Part shown: positions 23,621 to 33,400 of the stretch, piece by piece
Numbering within the stretch: position 1 is the stretch's first letter
Layout: every line of letters begins with the position of its first letter
Assembly (NCBI GenBank): GCA_958450365.1
Contig: CAUEEP010000890.1
Coordinates: forward strand, 452,501 to 516,500
Length of the DNA stretch: 64,000 nt
DNA from: Mesorhabditis belari
Taxonomy: Eukaryota > Nematoda > Chromadorea > Rhabditida > Rhabditidae
Direction of reading: 5' to 3'
Made by a program: the position numbers and the translations under genes
Notes under the pieces: generated by a model
Databases searched by the model: none
Told to the model about the DNA's origin: nothing
Seen by the model: only the letters and a program-made list of their open reading frames with translations

Positions 23621-23721
23621 GACTAAGATCCAAACGAATAGCATACAGAAAACAAGCATAATTTTAACGTTTAACAAAAAAGTTAAGTCAAGAAAGTTCT
23701 TGAAGAGCTAATTTTAATCTA

Positions 23722-24281
23722 TTGGGTTGATGCATAATTATCCGGACTTCTTTTTGCGTGCTTGTATCTTTTTTGTTTTGAAAGCTTTTTGTCTATTTCT
23801 TTTTTTAAAATATTCGTTATTCTTTAGTGAACAAAATGCGTGTCGACAATCATATCCATCTTCGCCATATCATGCTCTACCACTTCGAAAAGGGATGGTC
23901 TGCCGCAGAGTCGTTTCGCGATCTCAAAGAACTTTTTGGTCAAGGAACAATTGGACGTGCAACAGTTTATGAATGGTTCGATCGTTTCAAGTCCGGTAAC
24001 ACAAGTGTTGATGATGAACCAGGAAGAGGACGGCCATCAGAATTCGATGACAAGGCACTTCTGGAAGCCGTTGAAGAAGACGAAAGCCTGACAACCAGAA
24101 TGCTGGCAGATGAATTCAATGTTGACCAGTCAACGATCGTGCGCCATCTCAAAAAGCTTGGCAAAGTATGGAAATTGGCTGGATGGGTCCCACACGAACT
24201 CTCCGAGAAGAACCAAGCAGATCGCCTTCGAATTTTCAATTTCAATCAAAAAGAAGTCCGGATAATTATGCATCAACCCAA
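23722..24281 (+). mobile_element. mariner element, internally deleted (family 1)
   Basis: 560 bp with inverted ends TTGGGTTGATGCATAATTAT (continuing CCGGACTTCTTTTT) and TA target duplications. The reading frame from 23836 (start MRVDNHIHLRHIMLYHFEKG) is intact for about 135 codons and gives the two N-terminal helix-turn-helix modules of mariner transposases: GWSAAESFRDLKELFG, GRATVYEWFDRFKSG, then DEPGRGRPSEFD and DQSTIVRHLKKLGKVWK, ending WVPHELSEKNQADRL. The catalytic DDE domain is deleted. It could encode a DNA-binding-only protein. Confidence 0.93.
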
Positions 24282-24691
24282 TAATTTTAATCTAATTTTA
24301 ATCTAGAAGCTTATTTTTCCATTCCAGTCTAATCCTGTCCTCTATTTCACGTCAAATCTTTTTTTTTTACGCAAAATAACTCTCTTCTAAGTAAGTTTTT
24401 AAGTCTAAGAGTCTTTAAAAACATAAAGATTAGATAAAGTAGACATACTACTGAATATCTTCTGTTTAAAAGCTTTTCAGTCTTTGTCTGGATACAATCT
24501 TTATGTTTTTGGTGTCATTTTGTTGCACTTATTGAGATCTACAAAATGAGAACAAAATCATAAAGATTAACGAAATTAGAAGAAAGTTATGGCGAGTTGC
24601 GCAAAAGATCCAGTTGCAGAAAAATTTAGCGCAAAGTAGTCACGCTTTTTTTAGAATTAGAATTTCTTTTCGCTAAACGAACGGGAATTTT

Positions 24692-24692
24692 T

Positions 24693-24729
<37 letters not shown>

Positions 24730-24756
24730 CCAGGCTCAGGCTCAGGCTCAGGCTTT
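24692..24756. repeat. (CAGGCT)n hexamer run
   Basis: Eleven units with one CCC variant. The rest of 24282-25015 has no gene; GAATATCTTCTGTTTAAAAG + CTTTTCAGTCTTTG is repeated from 20967. Confidence 0.9.
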
Positions 24757-25015
24757 GTCTAAACTTGTCACTAAACCCTGTCTAAACTTTACTCGCGAGA
24801 AACACACTCGAATAGTATACAAAATACAAATGCCGAAATGATATCTGGACTATTTCAAAGTGAATCAGATATGTCTAGATTAGAGCTTAAGAACAAAACG
24901 GATTCGATAAAAGTAAACAGAACAATACTATGATAGCTAAAGTTATCATATTGCTTTGCTTTAAGTGCTTTAAGCAGTTTGCTTTGCTTTAAGCTTTAAG
25001 CATTGCAGTATTGCT

Positions 25016-25759
25016 TTAACCCATTCGAAACCGCAACGTTTTTTCTTTTTTTTCGTCTACGGACCAAGCCCTTTTTGACATTTTTGACTCCGAAGCAGTT
25101 TATTTATGGTTGGAAAGATGTAAGAGAGTCTCCTACACCATTTATTTTTGATGAAGAACGATTTGGATTTGACTTCAGTACTTTTCAAGATCCTATCGAT
25201 TATTGTTCTTATTTTATCGACGACAAATTAATCAATATGTTAGTAGGCGAATCTAATAAACATGGAAAAAGGAAAACAAACTGGCAGGATTTCGATGCAA
25301 AATCTTTCAAGCTCTTCCTGGCTTCAAATGGGAATCGTCAAATTACCGAGGATTCGTGACTACTGGAGTAGCAGGCCTGGATTAGGAGGATTTTCCCACA
25401 TGTCCCACATTATGTCAAGAGCAAAATTTGAATCTATTCTTCGCAACCTGCGTTTTTGTGATAATGAACTGGATCCTGCAGGAGATCGGCTTTATAAGAT
25501 TAGAGCTATTATGGAACATTTCAATGCAAAACCAGAGACTGCATTGATTCCGGGTAAATATGAAACATCTTTTTTGCCCACGTAATTTGTAGATCTGCTA
25601 CAATTCGAATATACATGTAATGCTGAAAAACAGCAAAAAAAAAACAATTAATTGATTGAAAATAGCTCAATTAGCGCTGCAGCGAATAATCGCTGCTGCG
25701 GTCCGTTCCTGAGTTTTTGCTGCAGCGATTATTCGCTGCAGAAGTTTCGAATGGGTTAA
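25016..25759 (+). mobile_element. piggyBac element, internally deleted
   Basis: TTAA target sites at both ends and 12-bp ends CCCATTCGAAAC / inverse, with a GCTGCAGCGAATAATCGCTG hairpin near the right end. Coding remnants (25065-25570, one frame break near 25325) match the N-terminal part of the piggyBac transposase domain (DDE_Tnp_1_7): FIYGWKDVRESPTPFIFDEE, FIDDKLINMLVGESNKHGKR, MGIVKLPRIRDYWSSRPGLG, FESILRNLRFCDNE and DRLYKIRAIMEHFNAKP. The catalytic aspartates and Cys-rich tail are deleted. The copy at 43493-44247 shares the same deletion. Confidence 0.93.
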
Positions 25760-26219
25760 GCAAGCTTTAAGTTATCGAGCAAATTATCAAAGCAAAATAG
25801 CTCAAAATCAAAATAATCAAAAGAGGAGAAAGTCAATAATCTGAGATTTTGAGCGATCCGGGAGATCCGGGAGATTCTTTGTGTTGTTGAGGCTTTTTCA
25901 ATCTTTTCCTTGGCCTCCCCCTTTCCCCAATGGATCTGTTGTGCTGTTGTGTAAAGTCTCTTTTCATCTTTTCAAATCCCTTTCCCTTATCCTAATCCAA
26001 GCTCACTCTTGGAATAATCTCTCTTTTCGTTTCTTTTTCATTCTCTAGAGATCATTCTCTTGCTTTCAATCGATAGATATCGATAGATTCAATCGATAGA
26101 ACAAATAAATTTAAATTCAAAGTTATTAAACAAGATTTGAGAAAGATTTGAGATTAAAATTTGAGATTTTAAATGAATAAAATTTAATTTAAATGTTTAC
26201 AAATGAAGTACTAAGCAGG

Positions 26220-26297
26220 GAAAACGAATAAAAACGAATAAAAACGAATAAAAACGAATAAAAACGAATAAAAACGAATAAAAACGAATAAAAACAA
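26220..26297. repeat. (AAAACGAATA)n array
   Basis: Seven exact 10-bp units. 25760-26219 and 26298-26724 are AT-rich with no supported gene; CAATTCAATTT repeats occur at 26405-26445. Confidence 0.93.
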
Positions 26298-26727
26298 CCA
26301 ACGATCAAACATAACGAATAATAATAATCAAATAATAAAACAAATTAATTATTTTGCTTAATTTAAAGCTTAAATAAGACGAGAAGGGAGTTATGATTGA
26401 CTGAATTTCAATTCAATTTCAATTCAATTTCAATTCAATTTCAAAAAATGAACTGTTAAACAAAAGGAAAGCCAAAAATATAAACTATTAAGCCAAAAAG
26501 TCGGCTAAAAATGAACTTATTAAGCAAAAGTGAAGCTTTTAAGGTCTCTTTTTTGTTTTTAAGGTTTCTTTTTTTCTTGTTGAAAGCTTTCCTTTTGACG
26601 CCCACCGTCAAACCGTGTAAATTTTCGCAAAAACAACTTTTCAAGCAAAAAAAGTGGGTAGAATGAGTTTTTATAAGGAAAATTGATTCAAATGAAGGTC
26701 AAAACTTGATCCAGCGAATCCCAAAGG

Positions 26728-26946
26728 TGAACTAAAGAGCTAAAGAAGAGCTAAAGAGCTAAAGAAGAGCTAAAGAAGAGCTAAAGAGCTAAATCTGAGC
26801 TAAAGAGCTAAAGAAGAGCTAAAGCTGAGCTAAAGAGCTAAAGAAGAGCTAAAGAGCAAAAGAAGAGCTAAAGAGCTAAAGAAGAGCTAAAGCTGAGCCA
26901 AAGAGCTAAAGAAGAGCTAAAGAGCTAAGGCGGAGCTAAAGCTGAG
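26728..26946. repeat. GAGCTAAAGAAGAGCTAAA array
   Basis: Units of 10 and 19 bp (AAAGAGCTAAAGAAGAGCT, with GCTGAGCT variants), ending right at the ATG at 26950. Confidence 0.92.
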
Positions 26947-26949
26947 CTA

Positions 26950-27074
26950 ATGAAGAGTTTTTCGTTTCAATTGCATGATTTCCCACTTGAGAATTGGCGA
27001 TCAATTGGCAAGAGAAAAAGCAAAAGAATGTCTCCAATACCAAAATTTCTCCTCAAAAATGCCGCACAGCTGGC
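26950..27074 (+). CDS. possible first exon, basic N-terminus
   Basis: ATG and 41 codons (MKSFSFQLHDFPLENWRSIG, then KRKSKRMSPIPKFLLKNAAQ) to a GC|GTAAAC donor, phase 2. Composition looks like a real basic N-terminus. No downstream exon in phase was found before the gene at 28278. Another open frame covers the same bases. Confidence 0.33.
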
Positions 27075-27324
27075 GTAAACCCGAAAAAAACACTTGTGTT
27101 TCCTGAAAAGTTGAGGAAAAAAAGAGAAAAGAACGGAAAAAAAAATGCCGAAATCCGCGTGGGAGTCACACAAAAAGAGGTTAAAGTGAGCGATAAAACA
27201 CTTTAAAACTTAAATTTCCAATCAATTTACATGTAAATCGATTCAAAAATGTTTCTAGCTTCAGAAAAAAAACTCAAAAAGATCAAATTTAAAGCGATTT
27301 TGATGAAAAACGACTATTCCAAGT

Positions 27325-27845
27325 AAAGTTTTCTGTGCGTTCTTTGTTGTCATCACGAAAAAAGCGGCATCTGGTATACGCACATCTGTGCCAGATGCCG
27401 TTCTTAGCGGCACACGGAAAGAACGCACAGCCTAAGCCTAAGCCTAAGTAAAGTTTTCCGTGCGTACTTTGTTGTCACCACGAAAAAAGCGACATCTGAT
27501 ACACGCACATCTGTGCCAGATGCCGTTTTTAACGGCACACCGAAAGAACGCACAGCCTAAGCCTAAGCCCAAGTAAAGTTTTCCGTGCGTACTTTGTTGT
27601 CACCACGAAAAAAGCGACATCTGATACACGCACATCTGTGCCAGATGCCGTTTTTAGCGGCACACCGAAAGAACGCACAGCCTAAGCCTAAGCCCAAGTA
27701 AAGTTTTCGCACAGCCTAAGCCTAAGTAAAGTTTTCCGTGCGTACTTTGTTGTCACCACGAAAAAAGCGGCATCTGGTACACGCACATCTGTGCCAGATG
27801 CCGTTTTTAGCGGCACACCGAAAGAACGCACAGCCTAAGCCTACA
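27325..27845. repeat. about 140-bp tandem repeat with telomeric spacer
   Basis: Four units, each with an imperfect hairpin (CGTGCGTACTTTGTTGTCAC, CATCTGATACACGCACATCT, GTGCCAGATGCCG, AAGAACGCACAG) separated by GCCTAAGCCTAAG. The third/fourth boundary has a short partial unit. A single ancestral GCCTAA insertion in the hairpin repeat seems to have been amplified with it. Confidence 0.9.
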
Positions 27846-28277
27846 GCAAACTTCAATTTTGCCAATTTGGAACCTTAAACTCAACTTTCGCTAAACAAAA
27901 TGATATTTTTCTGATAGCATTTTTCAAGGCACATCTTTTGACATAGATTTAAGGCAAATCCATCCAAATATGGCTGAGAAAAGGTCGAAAAACTGAAGAC
28001 TGATTCGAGTCTGTTTACTAGGTGTTTTAGATCTAGTTTCCAGCTTAAAACAGACCAAAAATATCCTTTTTTAGTAGGAATTTTCTGAAATTCTGAAATT
28101 ACACTCAAATCTGGTTTACTGACGAATTTCAGTGTTTTTTGCACTTTTCTTTTCGAATTTTCGATCGAATTCCTTTCTCTTATCGTAAAAATAACAAATT
28201 CAAAACTTAATCCGCTTGGTTTCTGCGGAAAAAAAGGGAAATTGATTAGAATTCTTGGGTTTTTAGAGGAAAATGCA

Positions 28278-29811
28278 ATGTCTTACTCGTGCTGTAAACC
28301 GGATCTCGAAGAAGCTGCTATCAGGATATGTGTAAGTGGGGAAATCTTTTTTAGTTTATGCAAACTGTAAACCTCAGATGTTTAGTTTGTCTACAGTAGT
28401 CAGGCAAAAGTATTAGTTAACTGCTTCATTTGAAGAGATTCCGTCTTGTTAGCTGAATTAGGTTTTATTTGGATTACTGTAGTGAAAGTTAGGCTTAGCT
28501 TAGGCTTGGCTTAGGCTTGGCTTAGGCTTGGCTTAGGCTTGGCTTAGGCTTGGGCTTAGCTTAGGCTTAGGCTAGGCTTAGCTTAGCTGAATAGCTTTGC
28601 AATAGCTTTGCAATAGCTTTGCTTCGTTTTTAAAGAGCTAATTTAAGCTTTATTGAACTTTCTTAACGGAATTTCCCTTTAAACCTTCAAATTTTTAGCC
28701 CGATCACACCTATCCACTAGTTTCAAGAAGGAAAAAGGTTGGTGAAATGGGTATGGCTGATTTTTTTCCCTGTTTACTGTAGTTGTTTACGTATTCTTAT
28801 AGCTCCTTGTAAATTCTAGGTGACTTCAAAGCTTATCTTTCCTTCGCATCAATCATTTAGTTCATAACTTACAACTATAACCCATTGTATTTCCTCTCGC
28901 ATCTATGGAAAGCAGATGCCGGGTAGCTCAATGGTTTAAGCATCTGCTCGAAAAGCAAAAAGTTCAAGGGTTCAATCCCCTCTCTAGAAATCTTTCTTTC
29001 CTATTCCTTACTTGCAACTTCACCTCATCATTTTCCCTTCAGCTAATCGTCTCGTGGATCTGCGTCCTCTATTTGCTGACCCCGTGCTACAATGCGGCTA
29101 TGCACTTTAGCATGTGGCTCGATTTGGAGACTGATGAGTAAGGAAAAAGCTGCAGAAGTAGCAGCATTTATTTACAAATCAATAAACTACCTTAAAAGAA
29201 CTACCTTAAAGCTACCCAAACTTGAAGTTTGACTTCGAAAGTCGGAATCGCTTTGAAGTTTGGCTCTGAACTTGAAGTTAGGGTTATTCCGTTGTTAGTA
29301 TCAATAGTTTTACCACTCTTTAACTAAAGAAATTGAGCTCAGAAGAGCTCAGAAGAGCTCAGAAGATTTTCCTCTAATTTCAAATGATTCAGATCAGTTT
29401 CCGACGATGAATGGTGGTTTATCGGTTTCCTTGTGATGATTATTCTTGTCTCTTTCCTTGGTAGTTGCTTCTATACAGCTATCGGTTTATATGGGATTTC
29501 GAGGAAACGATACGATTGTGTTATGTGTTTCTTCATCTTTTCGGTGAGTTCTAGAATCGATTTTATTCAAGAATAGTTCAAGAATTTTATCGACTGTGTC
29601 AACTATTAGCATTTCTCAAGTTATAAGCTTAATTTTTTCGATTTTCGCCACTTTCGGTTCATTCGGTGGCCTTTTGGCGGGCTTTATTCAACGAGAAGTG
29701 CAATCCATTTACCTCTACAACGATATCATTCAATTTATCGGTGGTACCATTGTCATTTTGTTGATTTGGTTTCAGATTCGAATGATGAAGAAATGCATAA
29801 AGTGTTATTGA
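28278..29811 (+). CDS. four-TM membrane protein
   Basis: Exons 28278-28331, 28699-28737, 29043-29137, 29393-29543 and a last exon ending at TGA 29811. The start MSYSCCKPDLEEAAIRIC is Cys-rich and cytosol-like. TM1 LIVSWICVLYLLTPCY, TM2 WWFIGFLVMIILVSFLGSCF, TM3 ISLIFSIFATFGSFGGLLAG and TM4 IIQFIGGTIVILLIWFQI follow; the tail is basic (RMMKKCIKCY). The last junction is unsettled: the consensus donor GTGAGT at 29544 fits only an acceptor at 29571, giving a 28-nt intron (192 aa). A weaker donor at 29548 with the acceptor CTCAAG at 29620 also keeps frame. No family recognised. A GATTGATTT array starts directly after the stop codon. Confidence 0.75.
28495..28592. repeat. interstitial TTAGGC-type repeat
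   Basis: GGCTTAGGCTTGGCTTAGG-type units in intron 1 of the four-TM gene, in the TTAGGC orientation. Confidence 0.85.
28917..28990 (+). tRNA. tRNA-like sequence, Phe-type anticodon GAA
   Basis: A box GGTAGCTCAATGGTTTAAGC, anticodon arm TGC-TCGAAAA-GCA (anticodon GAA, C at position 33), B box GGGTTCAATCCCC. The acceptor ends do not pair. It lies in intron 2 of the four-TM gene, same strand. Confidence 0.45.
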
Positions 29812-30196
29812 ATTGATTGGTTGATTGATTGAATTGATTTGATTGATTTGATTGATTTGATTGATTTGATTGATTGATTTAATTGATTTGATTGATTTGA
29901 TTGATTTGATTGATTGGATTGATTTGATTGATTTGATTGATTGAATTGATTGATTTGATTGATTGATTTGATTGATTGGATTGATTTGATTGATTTGATT
30001 GATTTGATTGATTGATTTGATTGATTTGATTGATTGAATTGATTGAATTGATTGATTTGATTGGTTGCTTTGATTGATTGATTGAATTGATTGATTTGAT
30101 TGATTAGTTTGATTGATTTGATTGATTTGATTGATTTGATTGATTTGATTGATTTGATTGATTGAGTTGATTGATTTGATTGATTGATTGATTTGA
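29812..30196. repeat. GATTGATTT array
   Basis: About 385 bp of TTGATTGATTTGATTGATTT mixtures. The long minus-strand ORFs (SIKSINQ) are repeat translations. It separates the 3' ends of the convergent genes at 28278 and 44445. Confidence 0.95.
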
Positions 30197-30417
30197 TCAT
30201 TTTCACTTATCAATTAAAACTTGAACTATTTGTTATTCAAACATCAATTTAAACCCTTTCCAGATCATTTATCAATCCAAACTTGAACTATTTGTCTACA
30301 CTCATCAATTTAAACCCTTTCCAGATCAATAGTGTGCTTGTTTAACCGTTTTGCAAAAGAGAAATCAAAAGTATTTCTTTATCAAAAAATTTAGGCCACT
30401 TTTTTACGGTGCAGGTT

Positions 30418-33400
30418 TTACGGTTGCGTGAGCAGTTGGACGCCAAAGAACTAAAAGCTACCGTAATCTTGTCTATATTTTTCATCAAATTTCTCAACTT
30501 CCTCGACTACCGTAAAGCTTTTCTATATTTTCATCAAATTTCTCAACTTTTTATATCATTCGCTATCTTTTAGAACCCTTGAAGAGTTAGAGAAAAAGTA
30601 GAAAGATTTGAGAAAAAAATAGAGCCAGCTTACGACAGAAAGAGAAACTTCTAAAAGGTAGATAATTGTAGTTTGTAGAAAAGATTACGCTAATTTTCGT
30701 TTCCCTAAATTATCCACCTTTTAGAAAGGACGCGAAAAATTCTCACCGCATTCCCAGTGACGGTTCCCGAGGTGAATGTAAAGGTGAGTGTCGGGACGGT
30801 GCATGTCTTGAGAGCCCCATTCACCTTTGTGATACTACTTACAGAGGTGATCGTGCTAAATAAGTTGAACTTTAATAAAAAACTTCTTAAACTTCCTAAA
30901 TTTGTGCTAAAGATAAGATGATTTGTATGGGAAAAGAAATGAGAAATGGTAGATAACTTACTACATGAAGGAACCACATTTCATCACGAGTTTCCCGGTG
31001 GTGTCCATTGTCGAGAAAGGGTTCTTGTCATCGGTGGGCTGTAAATCATTTTATCATAAACTGTTATGAAATCTGGAAGCTGGTTTTCTTTTTGATTTAT
31101 TGATTTCAAGCGGTTTAGTTACGCAAGAGTCGGTTGACACAACCAGATTGCGATTCGGACTATCGGAAATGAACCGGATTGAAAGGCTTACCAGCGCCAA
31201 ATACGTTGCTCCATCATTAACTTTCAGCGTCCATTCGCAAGCTAAATTTGACCCATAGGGCTGGGGCGATCCTTTGTCGGTGATGTTGAAACCGGGGGAA
31301 ACGAGCCACGAGCCACTCGTGACATTCTGGCTTTGCGACGTGCCTACAGCTGTGCAAGTGCCTAAAACACTTATAGCAAGTTAAAACACTTATAGCAAGC
31401 AAGTCCAGGAGTCCAGCAAGTCCAGTCCAGCAAGTCCAGGCGACCACCTAGTCGCCGTAATCCTGGACTTGCTTGCTATTACATATTTTACCGTTGATAT
31501 TACCTATTTTTGCTTACAATTTATATTGTTTTTATCTTTCTTTTAGTTTATTTTATTTATTTATCGATTTACGTACTATTTTTTCTCTAATTTTCTTTTT
31601 AAAGATGGCTAAGAAATCATTGTATCAAGATGCGATCATCGACTTACACAAGCGTGACATTCTGGCGATGGATATCTCTAAGCGATTGATGATATGCAAA
31701 CAACTTGTTTACGCGATCAAACGCTTTCAAGAGTTAGGAAAAGATTCTAATCGTCGAAGACGTGGTTGTAAAGCGACCGTTGTCACCAAGGCTTGTTCAA
31801 GAAGGTTCGAGATCAGCTACTCAAGATCAGCTACTCAAGATCAGCTACTCAAGATCAGCTACTCAAGATCAGCTACTCAAGATCAGCTACTCAAGATCAG
31901 CTACTCAAGATCAGCTACTCAAGATCAGCTACTCAAGATCAGCTACTCAAGATCAGCTACTCAAGATCAGCTACTTGAGATCAGCTAAGCCACTCGTTCG
32001 CAGGCCAGGATGACAAAGAATATGGGAATTTCTTGAACTTTTATGGGCTGTATTGTCAAAAATCGTCTTGAAATGAAAGCTTACAAGTTTTCCAAAAGCC
32101 AATCCCTTAGGTTAGCCAGCAAAAGGAAACGCGAGGATCTTTCGAAGCAACTTTTGCTTCGCTTGGTATCGTTGATCGTTCAATGGTATCGTTGATCGAT
32201 CAATGGTATCGTTGATCGGAAAATTCTCTTCACCGATGAAAAACTTTTCTATGTCGAACAGTTTAAACCATCAAAACAGTTTTCAAACCATCAAAGCAAT
32301 CGGACTTATGCCAAGACTCAATCTAGACAATCTGTGGCACGAGCAGGTTGTTTGATGGCCCAAATCATTGATGGCCCAAATCATTGATGGCCCAAATCAT
32401 TGATGGCCCAAATCATTGATAGCCTGCGCTGCGCTGACGGAAAGACTCCTCTGTTTTTTTGTTCCACAAGAAATCAAAGTAAATGCGATCAATTATTTAA
32501 AAATGCTTAAGCAAGAAGTACATTCATGGACTAAAAAGTCTTTTTGAAACATGATTTGGTGCTTTCAAGAGGATGTATCAACAGGATGAATCACCCACAC
32601 AAAGCTCGAATCGTTCAAGATTCGTGAAAGCAGAATTTCTCCGATATTATCGATTTTAATCAAGCCCTCAATTATTCTGTATGAAGCAAAAGTTTGCTTG
32701 AAATCCCAACAGTCGATTCTTTGAAGAAAGCTCTTTCGAAAGCTGAGAAGCTGAGAAGGTAGGACGAGAGCTGAACACGCCCTGCCTTCTCACAACGATG
32801 AACGCAGCCTAAGCCTAATCCAGAAAATGGGGGTTCAGCCTAAACCCAAATAGACTTAGTGCGAGGCGCTAGCCGCTAGCCTTCGCACTAAGTCCAAGCC
32901 TAAGCCCAAAGAGAGCCTAAGCCCAAACCTTAGGCCCAAAGAGAGCCTAAGCCCAAGCCTTAGGCCCAAAGAGAGCCTAAGCCCAAACCTTAGGCCCAAA
33001 GAGAGCCTAAGCCCAAACCTTAGGCCCAAAGAGAGCCTAAGCCCAAGCCTTAGGCCCAAAGAGAGCCTAAGCCCAAACCTTAGGCCCAAAGAGAGCCTAA
33101 GCCCAAACCTTAGGCCCAAAGAGAGCCTAAGCCCAAGCCTTAGGCCCAAAGAGAGCCTAAGTCCAAGCCTAAGCCCAAAGAGAGCCTAAGCCCAAACCTT
33201 AGGCCCAAAGAGAGCCTAAGCCCAAACCTTAGGCCCAAAGAGAGCCTAAGCCAAAGCTCGATCCCTGTGTTGCCGCCAAGGAAAATCTTTTTGAAAAAAA
33301 AAGTAACTTTTCAAGTTAAATTATTGTATTATTGTTGTAAAATGAATTTTTTTTCTGCTTTAGTTTCATTTTAATGTAAAATGGTCTTTAAATCTTTAAG

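Noticed and set aside
23967..24245. 92-aa minus-strand ORF
   Set aside because: Antisense shadow of the mariner transposase N-terminal domain.
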